Notes under the pieces: model-generated
What the model was told of the DNA's origin: nothing
Seen by the model: only the letters and a program-made list of their open reading frames with translations
Databases searched by the model: none
Part shown: positions 1 to 5,864 of the stretch, one piece after another
How the letters are laid out: every line of letters starts with the position of its first letter
Numbering within the stretch: the first letter of the stretch is position 1
Program-made: the position numbers and the translations under genes
Assembly: GCA_903821255.1 (NCBI GenBank)
Contig: CAIJKT010000636.1
Coordinates: forward strand, 1 to 5,864
DNA: 5,864 nt
Direction of reading: 5' to 3'
Source: an uncultured Lentisphaeria bacterium
GTDB taxonomy: Bacteria; Verrucomicrobiota; Lentisphaeria; Victivallales; Victivallaceae

Positions 1-125
1 CGGAGTGGCTGTCCAGAATGAGGGTGAAGGTTGTCCAGAATGTCCGGGTCCATAAAGTCCATCGAGGCCAAATTATGAAAACGCATTGCGCGGAACGGGT
101 GTCCGGAATGTCCAAAATAGACCAA
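1..125. repeat. non-coding edge with three degenerate TGTCCRGAATG direct repeats
   Basis: This stretch downstream of panB has no credible gene. It contains TGTCCAGAATG at 10-20 and 32-42 and TGTCCGGAATG at 100-110. The copies at 32 and 100 extend to TGTCCRGAATGTCC, so each is itself a pair of TGTCC words nine bases apart. Spacing between copies is 22 and 68 bases. Such clustered short direct repeats occur at the ends of some insertion sequences (IS21-family ends carry multiple repeats) and in intergenic repeat families. No transposase and no boundary is visible, so the identity is open. No intrinsic terminator for panB is evident here. Confidence 0.45.
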
Positions 126-932
126 TCAGAAGGAGTTTTCCCTGCCGGGGAATTTGGCCTTTTTGACGTCTTTGACGTATTGAGTAAAGGCTTTCTGGAT
201 CGCCTCATGGAGATTGGCGTAGCGTTTGGCGTGCTTCGGGATAAAATCGCCGGACAGCCCCAGGATGTCGGTAACCACCTGAACCTGGCCGTCGCAATAT
301 TCCCCTGCCCCGATGCCGATAGTCGGAATCGAGACCGCCGCGGTAATCTGCCTGGAGACTTCCGCCGGGATGCATTCCAGGACTATGCAGAAAGCGCCGG
401 CCGCTTCCAGTTGCTTCGCATCTTTAACCAGAGCATCAGCTTCCTTTTCGGTTTTTCCGGCGATCTTGTAGCCGCCGGAGGTCAGCAGCTTCTGCGGGAG
501 CAGTCCGATATGGCCCATCACCGGGATTCCGGAAGCGGTCATCCGCTCCACGACCGGAGCTATGGCGGCGCCGCCTTCAAGTTTCACGGCATTGGCGCCG
601 ACTTCTTTAAGATACCTGGCGGCATTGGTCAGCGCATCGTTGATGTCCGCCTGGTAGGTCATGAACGGCATGTCGCCGATGACAAACGCCTCCGGCGCGC
701 CGCGCCGGACCGCCGCGCAGTGGTGCAGCGATTCCGCCAGCGTCAGCGGCAGCGTGTTGCAATAGCCGAGAACGGCATTGGCGACGGAATCGCCGACCAG
801 CAGCATTTCCACGCCGCAGGCATCCGCCAGCGCGGCGGTCGGTGCGTCATAGGCGGTAAGAACCGCGATTTTTTCGCCGCGTTCTTTCATTTTACGAAAA
901 GAGCTTACAGTCAGTTTTTTCACATTGCTCAT
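126..932 (-). CDS. panB: 3-methyl-2-oxobutanoate hydroxymethyltransferase (ketopantoate hydroxymethyltransferase, PanB)
   Basis: This cytoplasmic enzyme transfers a hydroxymethyl group from 5,10-methylenetetrahydrofolate to 2-oxoisovalerate, giving ketopantoate, the first committed step to pantothenate and CoA. The 268-residue product has the normal family length and the (beta/alpha)8 motifs in order: TAYD at 26-29, VGDS with D48, GDMPF with D87, VKLEGG with K117 and E119, GHIGLLPQ at 140-147 and LECIP with E186. D48, D87, K117, E119 and E186 correspond to the metal, substrate and catalytic residues of E. coli PanB (D45, D84, K112, E114, E181). The C-terminus FPGRENSF resembles the usual FP..HSF ending. 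The ATG at 932 is chosen because GGTG lies six bases upstream and the family normally starts close to the TAYD strand. A GTG at 941 would add three residues. panC and panD are not adjacent in the visible sequence. The gene is divergent from rnr. Confidence 0.96.
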   Translation of the reverse strand: MSNVKKLTVSSFRKMKERGEKIAVLTAYDAPTAALADACGVEMLLVGDSVANAVLGYCNTLPLTLAESLHHCAAVRRGAPEAFVIGDMPFMTYQADINDALTNAARYLKEVGANAVKLEGGAAIAPVVERMTASGIPVMGHIGLLPQKLLTSGGYKIAGKTEKEADALVKDAKQLEAAGAFCIVLECIPAEVSRQITAAVSIPTIGIGAGEYCDGQVQVVTDILGLSGDFIPKHAKRYANLHEAIQKAFTQYVKDVKKAKFPGRENSF

Positions 933-1018
933 AGCTTTCACCGTTCATCGAAATTAATTGTTCAGCGGTTATCCGGAAGTAAAGACTGTAGTTTGTTTTT
1001 ATTTTTTTTCAAATAGGT

Positions 1019-1047
1019 TTTACAAATAAAGGGAATTGCGGTATTGT
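1019..1047 (+). promoter_or_regulatory. sigma70-like promoter for the rnr unit
   Basis: TTTACA (1019-1024, 5/6 to TTGACA) and TATTGT (1042-1047, 4/6 to TATAAT) are separated by exactly 17 bases. They lie in the AT-rich divergent interval, preceded by long T-rich runs at 991-1009. Predicted transcription would begin near 1054, leaving about 50 bases of leader before the rnr ATG at 1104. On the opposite strand I could not single out a convincing panB promoter. The T-rich tracts read as A-tracts in that direction and may act as an upstream element. Confidence 0.5.
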
Positions 1048-1103
1048 TTCAATGCGGATATTTCAGCATAAACGACAAATCCGTTCAAGAAAGCAAAAAA
1101 TTA

Positions 1104-3071
1104 ATGAAAAAATCGAAAGCGCAAAAGTGGTTTGACCGTAAAAAGAGAAAACAGGCACAGATTCCCACGATAAAAGGCACTATCACCATCACGGCCGGAG
1201 GTTTCGGCTTTCTGCGGGTTGAAGCCGCGGAAAATGACGAGGCCAAACCGGAAGACATCTTCATTCCGCCTCAATTTCTCAAGGGCGCCATGGACGGGGA
1301 TGAAGTGGAGGCAACCCTGCTGGAAGAACGCCGCGAACTGGTTGACGGCCGCGGCCCGGCCGGCAAAATAGTGGAAATCATTAAACGTTCACGTGATTTC
1401 ATCGTCGGCGAGCTGATCACCGCCCATAAAGTGCGTCCGCTCAACAAGCACCTCCCTGACGACATCGAAATCAGCGGCAGCCTGTGCGGCGCCAAGCGCG
1501 GCGACTGGGTAAAAGTCAACCTGAATTTCAATCCCGAAACCAAGCAGTCAAAACGCGGTTCAATCGCGGAGACGTTCGGGAAAGCCGGCGAAATCACCGC
1601 CGACATCGACGCCATTATCGCCGAATATAAACTCTGCCCCCCGTATACCGCCGAGGAAAATGACGCCGTAATGCATCTGACGCCGCGGGATATCAGACGC
1701 GAAGACATGCGCAAGCTGTTCTGCGTGGCGATAGACCCGCACGACGCCAAAGATGTTGATGACGCGATATCCATTGCGCCGGGCTCAAACGACAGCGAAG
1801 TCGAACTGGGCGTGCATATCGCCGACGTCGCCGCCTGGGTCACGCCCGGCAGCGCCTGGGACAAAAAAGCCTATGAGCGCGGCTTCACCGCCTATCTGCC
1901 GAGCCGGACACTGCCGATGCTGCCCAAAACGCTGACTAGAAAAATCAGCCTGTACGGCGGCGTGGACACCTTCGCCCACACCATCATCTTCACCGTTCAC
2001 AAACACAGCGGCCGGATACTCGGGGCCAGGCGTTTCCACAGCCTGGTCAACGTGAAAGCCAACCTGACCTACGAACGGGTGCAGGACTTCATTGACACCG
2101 GCAATGCCAAAGGCTGGACCAGGGATTTCGCCTCCAAACTGAGCCAGCTGGTGGATCTGACCAGAGTCATGCGCGACTACCGCCGGAAACACGAAAAATT
2201 CCTCGACATGGCGATCCCGGAAATCAGGGTGGTATGTGATGACAGCGAGAATAAAATTATCGGTCTGGAGCGTAAATTGCAGCGCGAGTCCGAACAGTTG
2301 ATCGAAGAATGCATGCTGGCGGCCAATACCGAAGTCGCCGGGGAACTGATCAGAAAAGGCATGGCGGGACTTTTCCGGGTGCACCCGGAACCGGACCCCG
2401 CGAAACTTGAGGAATTCAAAGCCCTGATGGTCAGCGCTTTCGGCATGAACCCCGGCGATCTCTCCAGCCGCGTCGCCTGCTGTCATTTCCTTGAAGATCT
2501 GCCGGATTCGCCGCGCAAGCCGGTCATCCTTAACGCGTTTCTCCGTTCCCTGCCGCGGGCGTCATATACGGAAGCTCACGGTCTGCATTTCGGCCTGGGC
2601 AAGACGCAGTACAGCCATTTCACCAGCCCCATCCGGCGGTATACCGACCTGGCCGTGCATCAGCAGTTGTGGAACAGCGATTGCAACGGACGGCTGAAAT
2701 CCTCTCAGACCATGGCGAAAATAGCGGAAAACTGTTCAAACAAGGAAGTCAATATTGACGATGCCTATTATACCGCCAACGACCGGCTGAAACTGCGTTA
2801 CCTTGAAGAGCAGCTCCAGACCGGCGGCGAAAATCTGCACGAAGGCATGATTTCACGGATAGTCACCGGCGGGTTGCTGGTTGACATCCTCGACCTGGGC
2901 ATTCTCGGTTTCGTGCCGCTGGAAAATCTGCCGGGCAAATTCCGGCGGTCCGGGGAAATTCTGAAAGCTGAACGCGGCCACGCCACCTATAAATGCGGCG
3001 ACTATATTTATTTGAGGCTGGCCGAGATCGATTTCATCCGCGGCTCGGCCATTTTCCGGCCGGTGAACTGA
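1104..3071 (+). CDS. rnr: ribonuclease R (RNB-family 3'-5' exoribonuclease)
   Basis: This is a processive hydrolytic 3'-5' exoribonuclease for structured RNA, used in mRNA and rRNA turnover. The 655-residue product starts with a basic tail (1-19, rich in Lys/Arg) and continues with a cold-shock OB domain (about 22-75, GGFGFLRVE then DIFIPP) and a second OB region to about 165. The RNB catalytic domain spans about 195-535, and an S1 domain covers 576-655. The metal-binding cluster DPHDAKDVDDA gives D211, D217, D219 and D220, matching D272, D278, D280 and D281 of E. coli RNase R. HFTSPIRRY at 505-513 is the other family signature. It is shorter than E. coli RNase R (813 aa): the N-terminal helix-turn-helix is absent and the protein ends right after S1. 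A usually conserved CSLNPxVDR-type segment is altered to ISLYGGVDTF (281-290). The ATG at 1104 is preferred over an open extension to a TTG at 1044, which lies inside the predicted promoter. Its SD is weak (AAGAAAG, 1087-1093). Confidence 0.93.
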   Translation: MKKSKAQKWFDRKKRKQAQIPTIKGTITITAGGFGFLRVEAAENDEAKPEDIFIPPQFLKGAMDGDEVEATLLEERRELVDGRGPAGKIVEIIKRSRDFIVGELITAHKVRPLNKHLPDDIEISGSLCGAKRGDWVKVNLNFNPETKQSKRGSIAETFGKAGEITADIDAIIAEYKLCPPYTAEENDAVMHLTPRDIRREDMRKLFCVAIDPHDAKDVDDAISIAPGSNDSEVELGVHIADVAAWVTPGSAWDKKAYERGFTAYLPSRTLPMLPKTLTRKISLYGGVDTFAHTIIFTVHKHSGRILGARRFHSLVNVKANLTYERVQDFIDTGNAKGWTRDFASKLSQLVDLTRVMRDYRRKHEKFLDMAIPEIRVVCDDSENKIIGLERKLQRESEQLIEECMLAANTEVAGELIRKGMAGLFRVHPEPDPAKLEEFKALMVSAFGMNPGDLSSRVACCHFLEDLPDSPRKPVILNAFLRSLPRASYTEAHGLHFGLGKTQYSHFTSPIRRYTDLAVHQQLWNSDCNGRLKSSQTMAKIAENCSNKEVNIDDAYYTANDRLKLRYLEEQLQTGGENLHEGMISRIVTGGLLVDILDLGILGFVPLENLPGKFRRSGEILKAERGHATYKCGDYIYLRLAEIDFIRGSAIFRPVN

Positions 3072-3102
3072 ACGGACTTAAAGCATAAAGGTTAAACATG
3101 AT

Positions 3103-3372
3103 ATGAGCGTCTTTGAAATAACCATGCTGATCTGTTTCGGCGCAAGCTGGCCGCTGGCAATATACAAAACAGTCAAGGCGAAGAACCCGGTCGGCAAAAG
3201 TGTGCCGTTCCTGTATCTGGTGCTGATCGGCTACTTCGCAGGCTGCATGCACAAAGTATATTACAACTTTGACAAAGTTTTCTGGCTGTATACCCTCAAC
3301 GCCGTGATGGTGCTGGTGGATCTGATCCTGACCCACTACTATATCCGCAGGAACAGGCGGTTCAATCTGTAA
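3103..3372 (+). CDS. small three-helix PQ-loop / SemiSWEET-like membrane protein
   Basis: The 89-residue hydrophobic protein has three predicted membrane helices (about 3-21, 33-50 and 59-80) and a basic C-terminus (RRNRR), which suggests a cytoplasmic tail. Helix 1 ends in SWPLAIYKTVKAKNPVGKSV, which has the shape of a PQ-loop (Pro, short linker, Lys, then G-K/L-S at the next helix), with Leu in place of Gln at residue 18. Helix 3 has an Asn (N66, in LYTLNAVMVL) in the position where SemiSWEETs carry a pocket Asn. Bacterial SemiSWEETs are about 85-100-residue half-transporters that dimerise to move mono- or disaccharides. The transport role here is inferred from shape, not shown. It starts 31 bases after the rnr stop, so cotranscription is likely. 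AAAGG (3087-3091) is the only SD-like match, 11 bases before the start. Many similar small proteins are simply labelled hypothetical. Confidence 0.72.
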   Translation: MSVFEITMLICFGASWPLAIYKTVKAKNPVGKSVPFLYLVLIGYFAGCMHKVYYNFDKVFWLYTLNAVMVLVDLILTHYYIRRNRRFNL

Positions 3373-3374
3373 GG

Positions 3375-5801
3375 CTATTTATAACTCTGTCGCAAGTGCC
3401 TGATAATCAGCATTTCCGGCGATGCCGTCTTTTTCTGTCCCTGGGCTGGGGTGAAAATGACTGTTCTGGGTTCTCCGGGGATCAGCGTAAAGCTGTTGTC
3501 GCTGAAAACGCCGTCCATGTCTTTCATCTCCAGAGTCAGGAAGAATACCGGCTTGTCAGTAGTGAGCGTGATCTCCATCCCGCCATTGTGTTTTCCGGTT
3601 TTGGCGGCAACCTTCGCCATCGCCAGTTCACAACGTTTATACTGAGTAAAGAAATGCTCGTTGCGCTGACTGTATTTCTGTCCGCCTGCTTGTGCATCCA
3701 GGCGCATATACATGAATCCGGCTTCAGGCGCGGCAATCAGTTTGCCGACCGGGTAAACCGCCACTTTAGCCGCGCTCCCGGCTTTGACTTTGGATTTAAT
3801 CCCGACCTTTTTCATGACGTACCCGGCAAAATCCGTTACGGATAAAGTTATCGCACATTCAGCATCCGCCATGAGGTCGTTCGTCACCCATACTTCCACT
3901 TCGCCGCTCTTGTTCTGGAATGAGGATATCAGGAGCGGGGCGAAAAAGCGCTTCGCATGATAGTGCAGTTGTTTCCAGCGGCCGAAATAGTCAATGCTCG
4001 CCCAGGACGCTACTGGCCAGTTGTCGTTAAGCTGCCAGTAAATCGTCCCCATGCACACCGGGCGCAGATGCCGCCAGTATTCCACCGCGGTCTTGATCGC
4101 CAGCGCCTGCTGCGCCTGGCTGAGATATACGAAGTTCTCAAAACCCTCCGGAATCCGGAAATAAGTCGCGAACATATTGATGATCTTGGAATTGCCCGCC
4201 TGGTTGCGCTGATGATGCTCCATTACCGGCGATGTCACATTGAAGTCGCCTTCTCCCGCGAACTGCCGGATCGTCTTCATTTCCGGAAATGACTGATAGC
4301 CGAATTCCGAGCAGAAACGCGGAACAACATCAAAGTATGCCTCGAACTGTTTGCCGGAATGCCATACTTCCCAGTAATGCATATCCCCCTGCTTGTCATC
4401 GTGCCAGCCGTCGCCGTAGCTCTCCGGACCGTTGCACGGAGAACTCGGCCAGAAGACGCGTTCCGGATCGGCGGCTTTCACGGCTCTGCCGAGTTCCCAG
4501 TTCAGTTTGGCATAATTCAGCAGATACTTTTCGCGGGTATCCTTAGTACCGTACCAGCCTACCGCGCCGGCCACTTCATTATCGCCGCACCAGATCACGA
4601 TCGAAGCATGACTGCGGAGCCGCTTGACCTGATATTCCGCCTCTTCCCGGACATTCGCCATAAAACTTTCCGTTGAAGGATACAGCGAACATGAGAACAT
4701 CATATCGTGCCAGAGCATAATGCCGAGGCGGTCGCAGATATTATAAAAGGCATCATTCTCGTATTCGCCGCCGCCCCACACCCGGATCATATTCATATTC
4801 GCGGCCACCGCGTCCTGCAGCAGACGCTCAAATACTTCAGAGGTCTGGCGCTGCGGGAACCCGTCTGCCGGAATCCAGTTGGCGCCCTTGCAGAAAACAT
4901 CCACTCCATTGATGCGGAACGTCATGCTGACGCCGACTTTGTCTTTTTTATTAATCAGCTCAACTTTCCTCAGCCCGATTTCCTTTTCAACACACTCTCC
5001 GGCGGTCGCCGCGGAAAGTTTATACAGATGCTGTTCCCCGTATCCGGACGGCCACCATAAACGGGGTTCCTTGACATCGAAAACAGTACGGACAATATTC
5101 AGCCCGGGTTTCAAGGGAACAGCAGCATCCTGCTTCATTCCGCCAAATTCAACCTTCAACGCCGTTCTCCCGGAAGCCGCGGCGAAAAGTTCGGTTATAA
5201 CCGTAACTTTACATTTGTCTTTCAGATGCGACTGTTCAGTATAAACATGTTCAATCCGGCAGTTCTCAACGCCCTGCAAATAAAGATCGCCGTAAACTCC
5301 GGAAGGGATCATGCAGATACCCCAGTCCCAGCCGGCATGACATTGCGTTTTACGGATCAGATTCATGTGCGGAACCTGGTTGCAGCCGGTCCATTGTACG
5401 GGGAATGGCTGTTTTTCAGCTTCCGCAGCCGCCCTTTTAACCGGACTGCGGAACACTATCCGGATCGTGTTTTTGCCGGTTTTCAGCAGCTTTTTAACTT
5501 CAAACCGATAGCGCCGGAACATATTCTCAGATGCGCCTGCTTTTTTCCCGTTGATGGATATTTCAGCAAAGGTATCCAGGCAATCGGCGTTCAGGAACAC
5601 GGATTTTCCCGTCAGCAGTTCTTTGGATACTTGAAAGTCCCGCTGATAGGACCAGTCGCAATCCCGGACCCATTGGACATCATTTTCGTTCGTCTTAATA
5701 TATGGATCGGGTATCTTGCCCGCGGCCAGCAGCGCACTGTAATTATCGCCCGGGACATCCGCCTGAATTTTCAGTTTCCGGTTTGCACATTCCAGATTCA
5801 A
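3375..5801 (-). CDS. GH2 beta-mannosidase, probably cytoplasmic, with a disrupted or non-canonical start
   Basis: This glycoside hydrolase family 2 enzyme is expected to remove terminal non-reducing beta-D-mannose from manno-oligosaccharides or N-glycan cores. The 808 codons run through a sugar-binding jelly roll (about 1-170, with VPGD near residue 16, NMFRRYRF and GWDWG at W158-G161), an Ig-like sandwich (about 170-270), a TIM barrel (about 280-590) and a C-terminal beta region ending IIRHLRQSYK. Barrel motifs are GANWIPADGF (306-315), RVWGGGEYE (340-348), WCGDNE (acid/base E409) and CSEFGYQS (nucleophile E499). The 90-residue spacing and motifs fit beta-mannosidases such as BtMan2A better than beta-galactosidase or glucuronidase. 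No signal peptide is seen. The frame is open only from a TTG at 5801, preceded directly in frame by TAA TGA. An ATG at 5808 is one base out of frame, and a good SD serves an in-frame ATG at 5828 ahead of the stops. Function call is firm; the start is not. Confidence 0.93.
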   Translation of the reverse strand: MNLECANRKLKIQADVPGDNYSALLAAGKIPDPYIKTNENDVQWVRDCDWSYQRDFQVSKELLTGKSVFLNADCLDTFAEISINGKKAGASENMFRRYRFEVKKLLKTGKNTIRIVFRSPVKRAAAEAEKQPFPVQWTGCNQVPHMNLIRKTQCHAGWDWGICMIPSGVYGDLYLQGVENCRIEHVYTEQSHLKDKCKVTVITELFAAASGRTALKVEFGGMKQDAAVPLKPGLNIVRTVFDVKEPRLWWPSGYGEQHLYKLSAATAGECVEKEIGLRKVELINKKDKVGVSMTFRINGVDVFCKGANWIPADGFPQRQTSEVFERLLQDAVAANMNMIRVWGGGEYENDAFYNICDRLGIMLWHDMMFSCSLYPSTESFMANVREEAEYQVKRLRSHASIVIWCGDNEVAGAVGWYGTKDTREKYLLNYAKLNWELGRAVKAADPERVFWPSSPCNGPESYGDGWHDDKQGDMHYWEVWHSGKQFEAYFDVVPRFCSEFGYQSFPEMKTIRQFAGEGDFNVTSPVMEHHQRNQAGNSKIINMFATYFRIPEGFENFVYLSQAQQALAIKTAVEYWRHLRPVCMGTIYWQLNDNWPVASWASIDYFGRWKQLHYHAKRFFAPLLISSFQNKSGEVEVWVTNDLMADAECAITLSVTDFAGYVMKKVGIKSKVKAGSAAKVAVYPVGKLIAAPEAGFMYMRLDAQAGGQKYSQRNEHFFTQYKRCELAMAKVAAKTGKHNGGMEITLTTDKPVFFLTLEMKDMDGVFSDNSFTLIPGEPRTVIFTPAQGQKKTASPEMLIIRHLRQSYK
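3417..3434 (+). terminator. weak intrinsic-terminator-like hairpin for the rnr / PQ-loop unit
   Basis: CGGC (3417-3420), loop GAT and GCCG (3424-3427) form a short GC-only stem followed by TCTTTTT (3428-3434). It lies 45 bases after the stop of the small membrane protein gene, at the right place to end the plus-strand transcript. It is inside the 3' coding end of the convergent GH2 gene, because only two bases separate the two stop codons. The stem is just four pairs, so efficiency would be modest. No matching hairpin with a U-tract was found for the minus-strand transcript. Confidence 0.35.
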
Positions 5802-5807
5802 TTTTCA

Positions 5808-5828
5808 TTAAAGCTCTACTATTCTCAT
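5808..5828 (-). other. six-codon mini-ORF (MRIVEL) upstream of and in frame with the GH2 gene
   Basis: ATG at 5828-5826 begins M-R-I-V-E-L followed by TAA (5810-5808) and then TGA (5807-5805), in the same frame as the beta-mannosidase. It has the best ribosome binding site in this region. Its stop overlaps an ATG (TAATG) that opens another frame for 21 codons. It may be the severed true N-terminus of the enzyme, since GH2 mannosidases often begin with a short M..I.LNG.W pattern. It could instead be a leader peptide coupled to re-initiation at TTG 5801. Confidence 0.4.
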
Positions 5829-5845
5829 ATTTCCGCCTCATATTT
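5824..5845. repeat. 9-bp perfect direct repeat, 13-bp period, at the GH2 translation start
   Basis: CTCATATTT occurs at 5824-5832 and again at 5837-5845, separated by CCGC. On the minus strand this reads AAATATGAG-GCGG-AAATATGAG. Each copy contains an ATGAG, giving ATGs at 5841 and 5828 in different frames, and the first copy supplies part of the SD for the second ATG. It may be a small tandem duplication or a pair of half-sites for a direct-repeat-binding regulator. The sequence alone does not distinguish these. Confidence 0.55.
5833..5838 (-). promoter_or_regulatory. ribosome binding site AGGCGG ahead of ATG 5828
   Basis: Read on the minus strand, AGGCGG matches AGGAGG at 5 of 6 positions, with its AGG core seven bases before the ATG at 5828. 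It is the strongest SD-like sequence upstream of the GH2 gene, and it points to 5828 as the ancestral start. The ATG at 5808 (AGAG five bases upstream) and the TTG at 5801 (AGAG twelve bases upstream) have only weak matches. Confidence 0.5.
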
Positions 5846-5864
5846 TAAAGATCATTGATTTTTA

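Noticed and set aside
81..93. CGCATTGCG near-palindrome as a panB terminator
   Set aside because: Only about three stem pairs form, with a short T-run, which is too weak for an intrinsic terminator.
18..1016. 332-codon plus-strand open frame
   Set aside because: It lies antisense to panB, which has full family motifs. Its translation is Arg/Gly/His-rich with no recognisable domain, as expected of a shadow frame.
1044..1103. 20-residue N-terminal extension of RNase R from a TTG
   Set aside because: The TTG sits within the predicted -10 element. The ATG at 1104 begins the basic tail and gives a sensible leader.
1785..2486. 233-codon minus-strand open frame
   Set aside because: It is antisense to the RNase R catalytic domain, has no domain signature, and its composition is typical of a reverse-strand shadow.
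3098..3106. ATG ATA TGA mini-ORF overlapping the start of the small membrane protein
   Set aside because: The SD spacing is better for this ATG than for 3103, but a two-codon frame is too easily produced by chance to call functional.
5842..5847. TAAAAT as a -10 box for the GH2 gene (minus strand)
   Set aside because: Transcription would start near 5835, inside the SD, and the -35 region would fall outside the window, so it cannot be supported.
5226..5858. 210-codon plus-strand open frame
   Set aside because: It is antisense to the N-terminal part of the GH2 enzyme, with no SD and no recognisable protein features.

Overview
The window is an ordinary-looking bacterial chromosomal segment of moderate GC content. 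It holds four protein genes and no RNA gene or CRISPR array. The gene set (solitary panB, RNase R, a small PQ-loop membrane protein and a cytoplasmic GH2 beta-mannosidase) and the weak Shine-Dalgarno sequences would fit a carbohydrate-degrading Gram-negative anaerobe, for example a gut Lentisphaerota/Victivallales or another PVC or Bacteroidota-like lineage. That placement is a low-confidence impression, because the window contains no phylogenetic marker that I can resolve by eye.

Layout: 1-125 is non-coding and carries three degenerate copies of TGTCCRGAATG, possibly the edge of an intergenic repeat or insertion-sequence end. Positions 126-932 (minus strand) encode PanB, the first committed enzyme of pantothenate/CoA synthesis, with its key residues intact. 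The AT-rich interval 933-1103 is a divergent promoter region with a sigma70-like promoter reading right. Positions 1104-3071 (plus) encode a compact RNase R, followed 31 bp later by an 89-residue three-helix PQ-loop/SemiSWEET-like protein (3103-3372) that is probably cotranscribed. Two bases beyond its stop lies the stop codon of a convergent GH2 beta-mannosidase (3375-5801, minus), whose 5' end lies near the right edge. A weak intrinsic-terminator-like hairpin for the plus-strand unit sits inside the 3' end of the beta-mannosidase gene.

The most notable observation is the start of the beta-mannosidase. The reading frame is open only from a TTG at 5801. Just upstream, in the same frame, a good ribosome binding site (AGGCGG) precedes ATG and five more codons (MRIVEL), then two consecutive stops (TAA TGA), then the rest of the protein. 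The spacing and residues match an ordinary GH2 N-terminus in which the two stops replace the Asn-Gly of an L-N-G-x-W type motif. This suggests a fresh lesion, an assembly error, or a short leader peptide with re-initiation. A 13-bp tandem duplication lies right at this ribosome binding site.

The genes do not form an obvious single pathway. The sugar-transporter-like small protein and the beta-mannosidase are neighbours but convergent, so a functional link is speculative. I found no convincing undescribed multi-gene system here.
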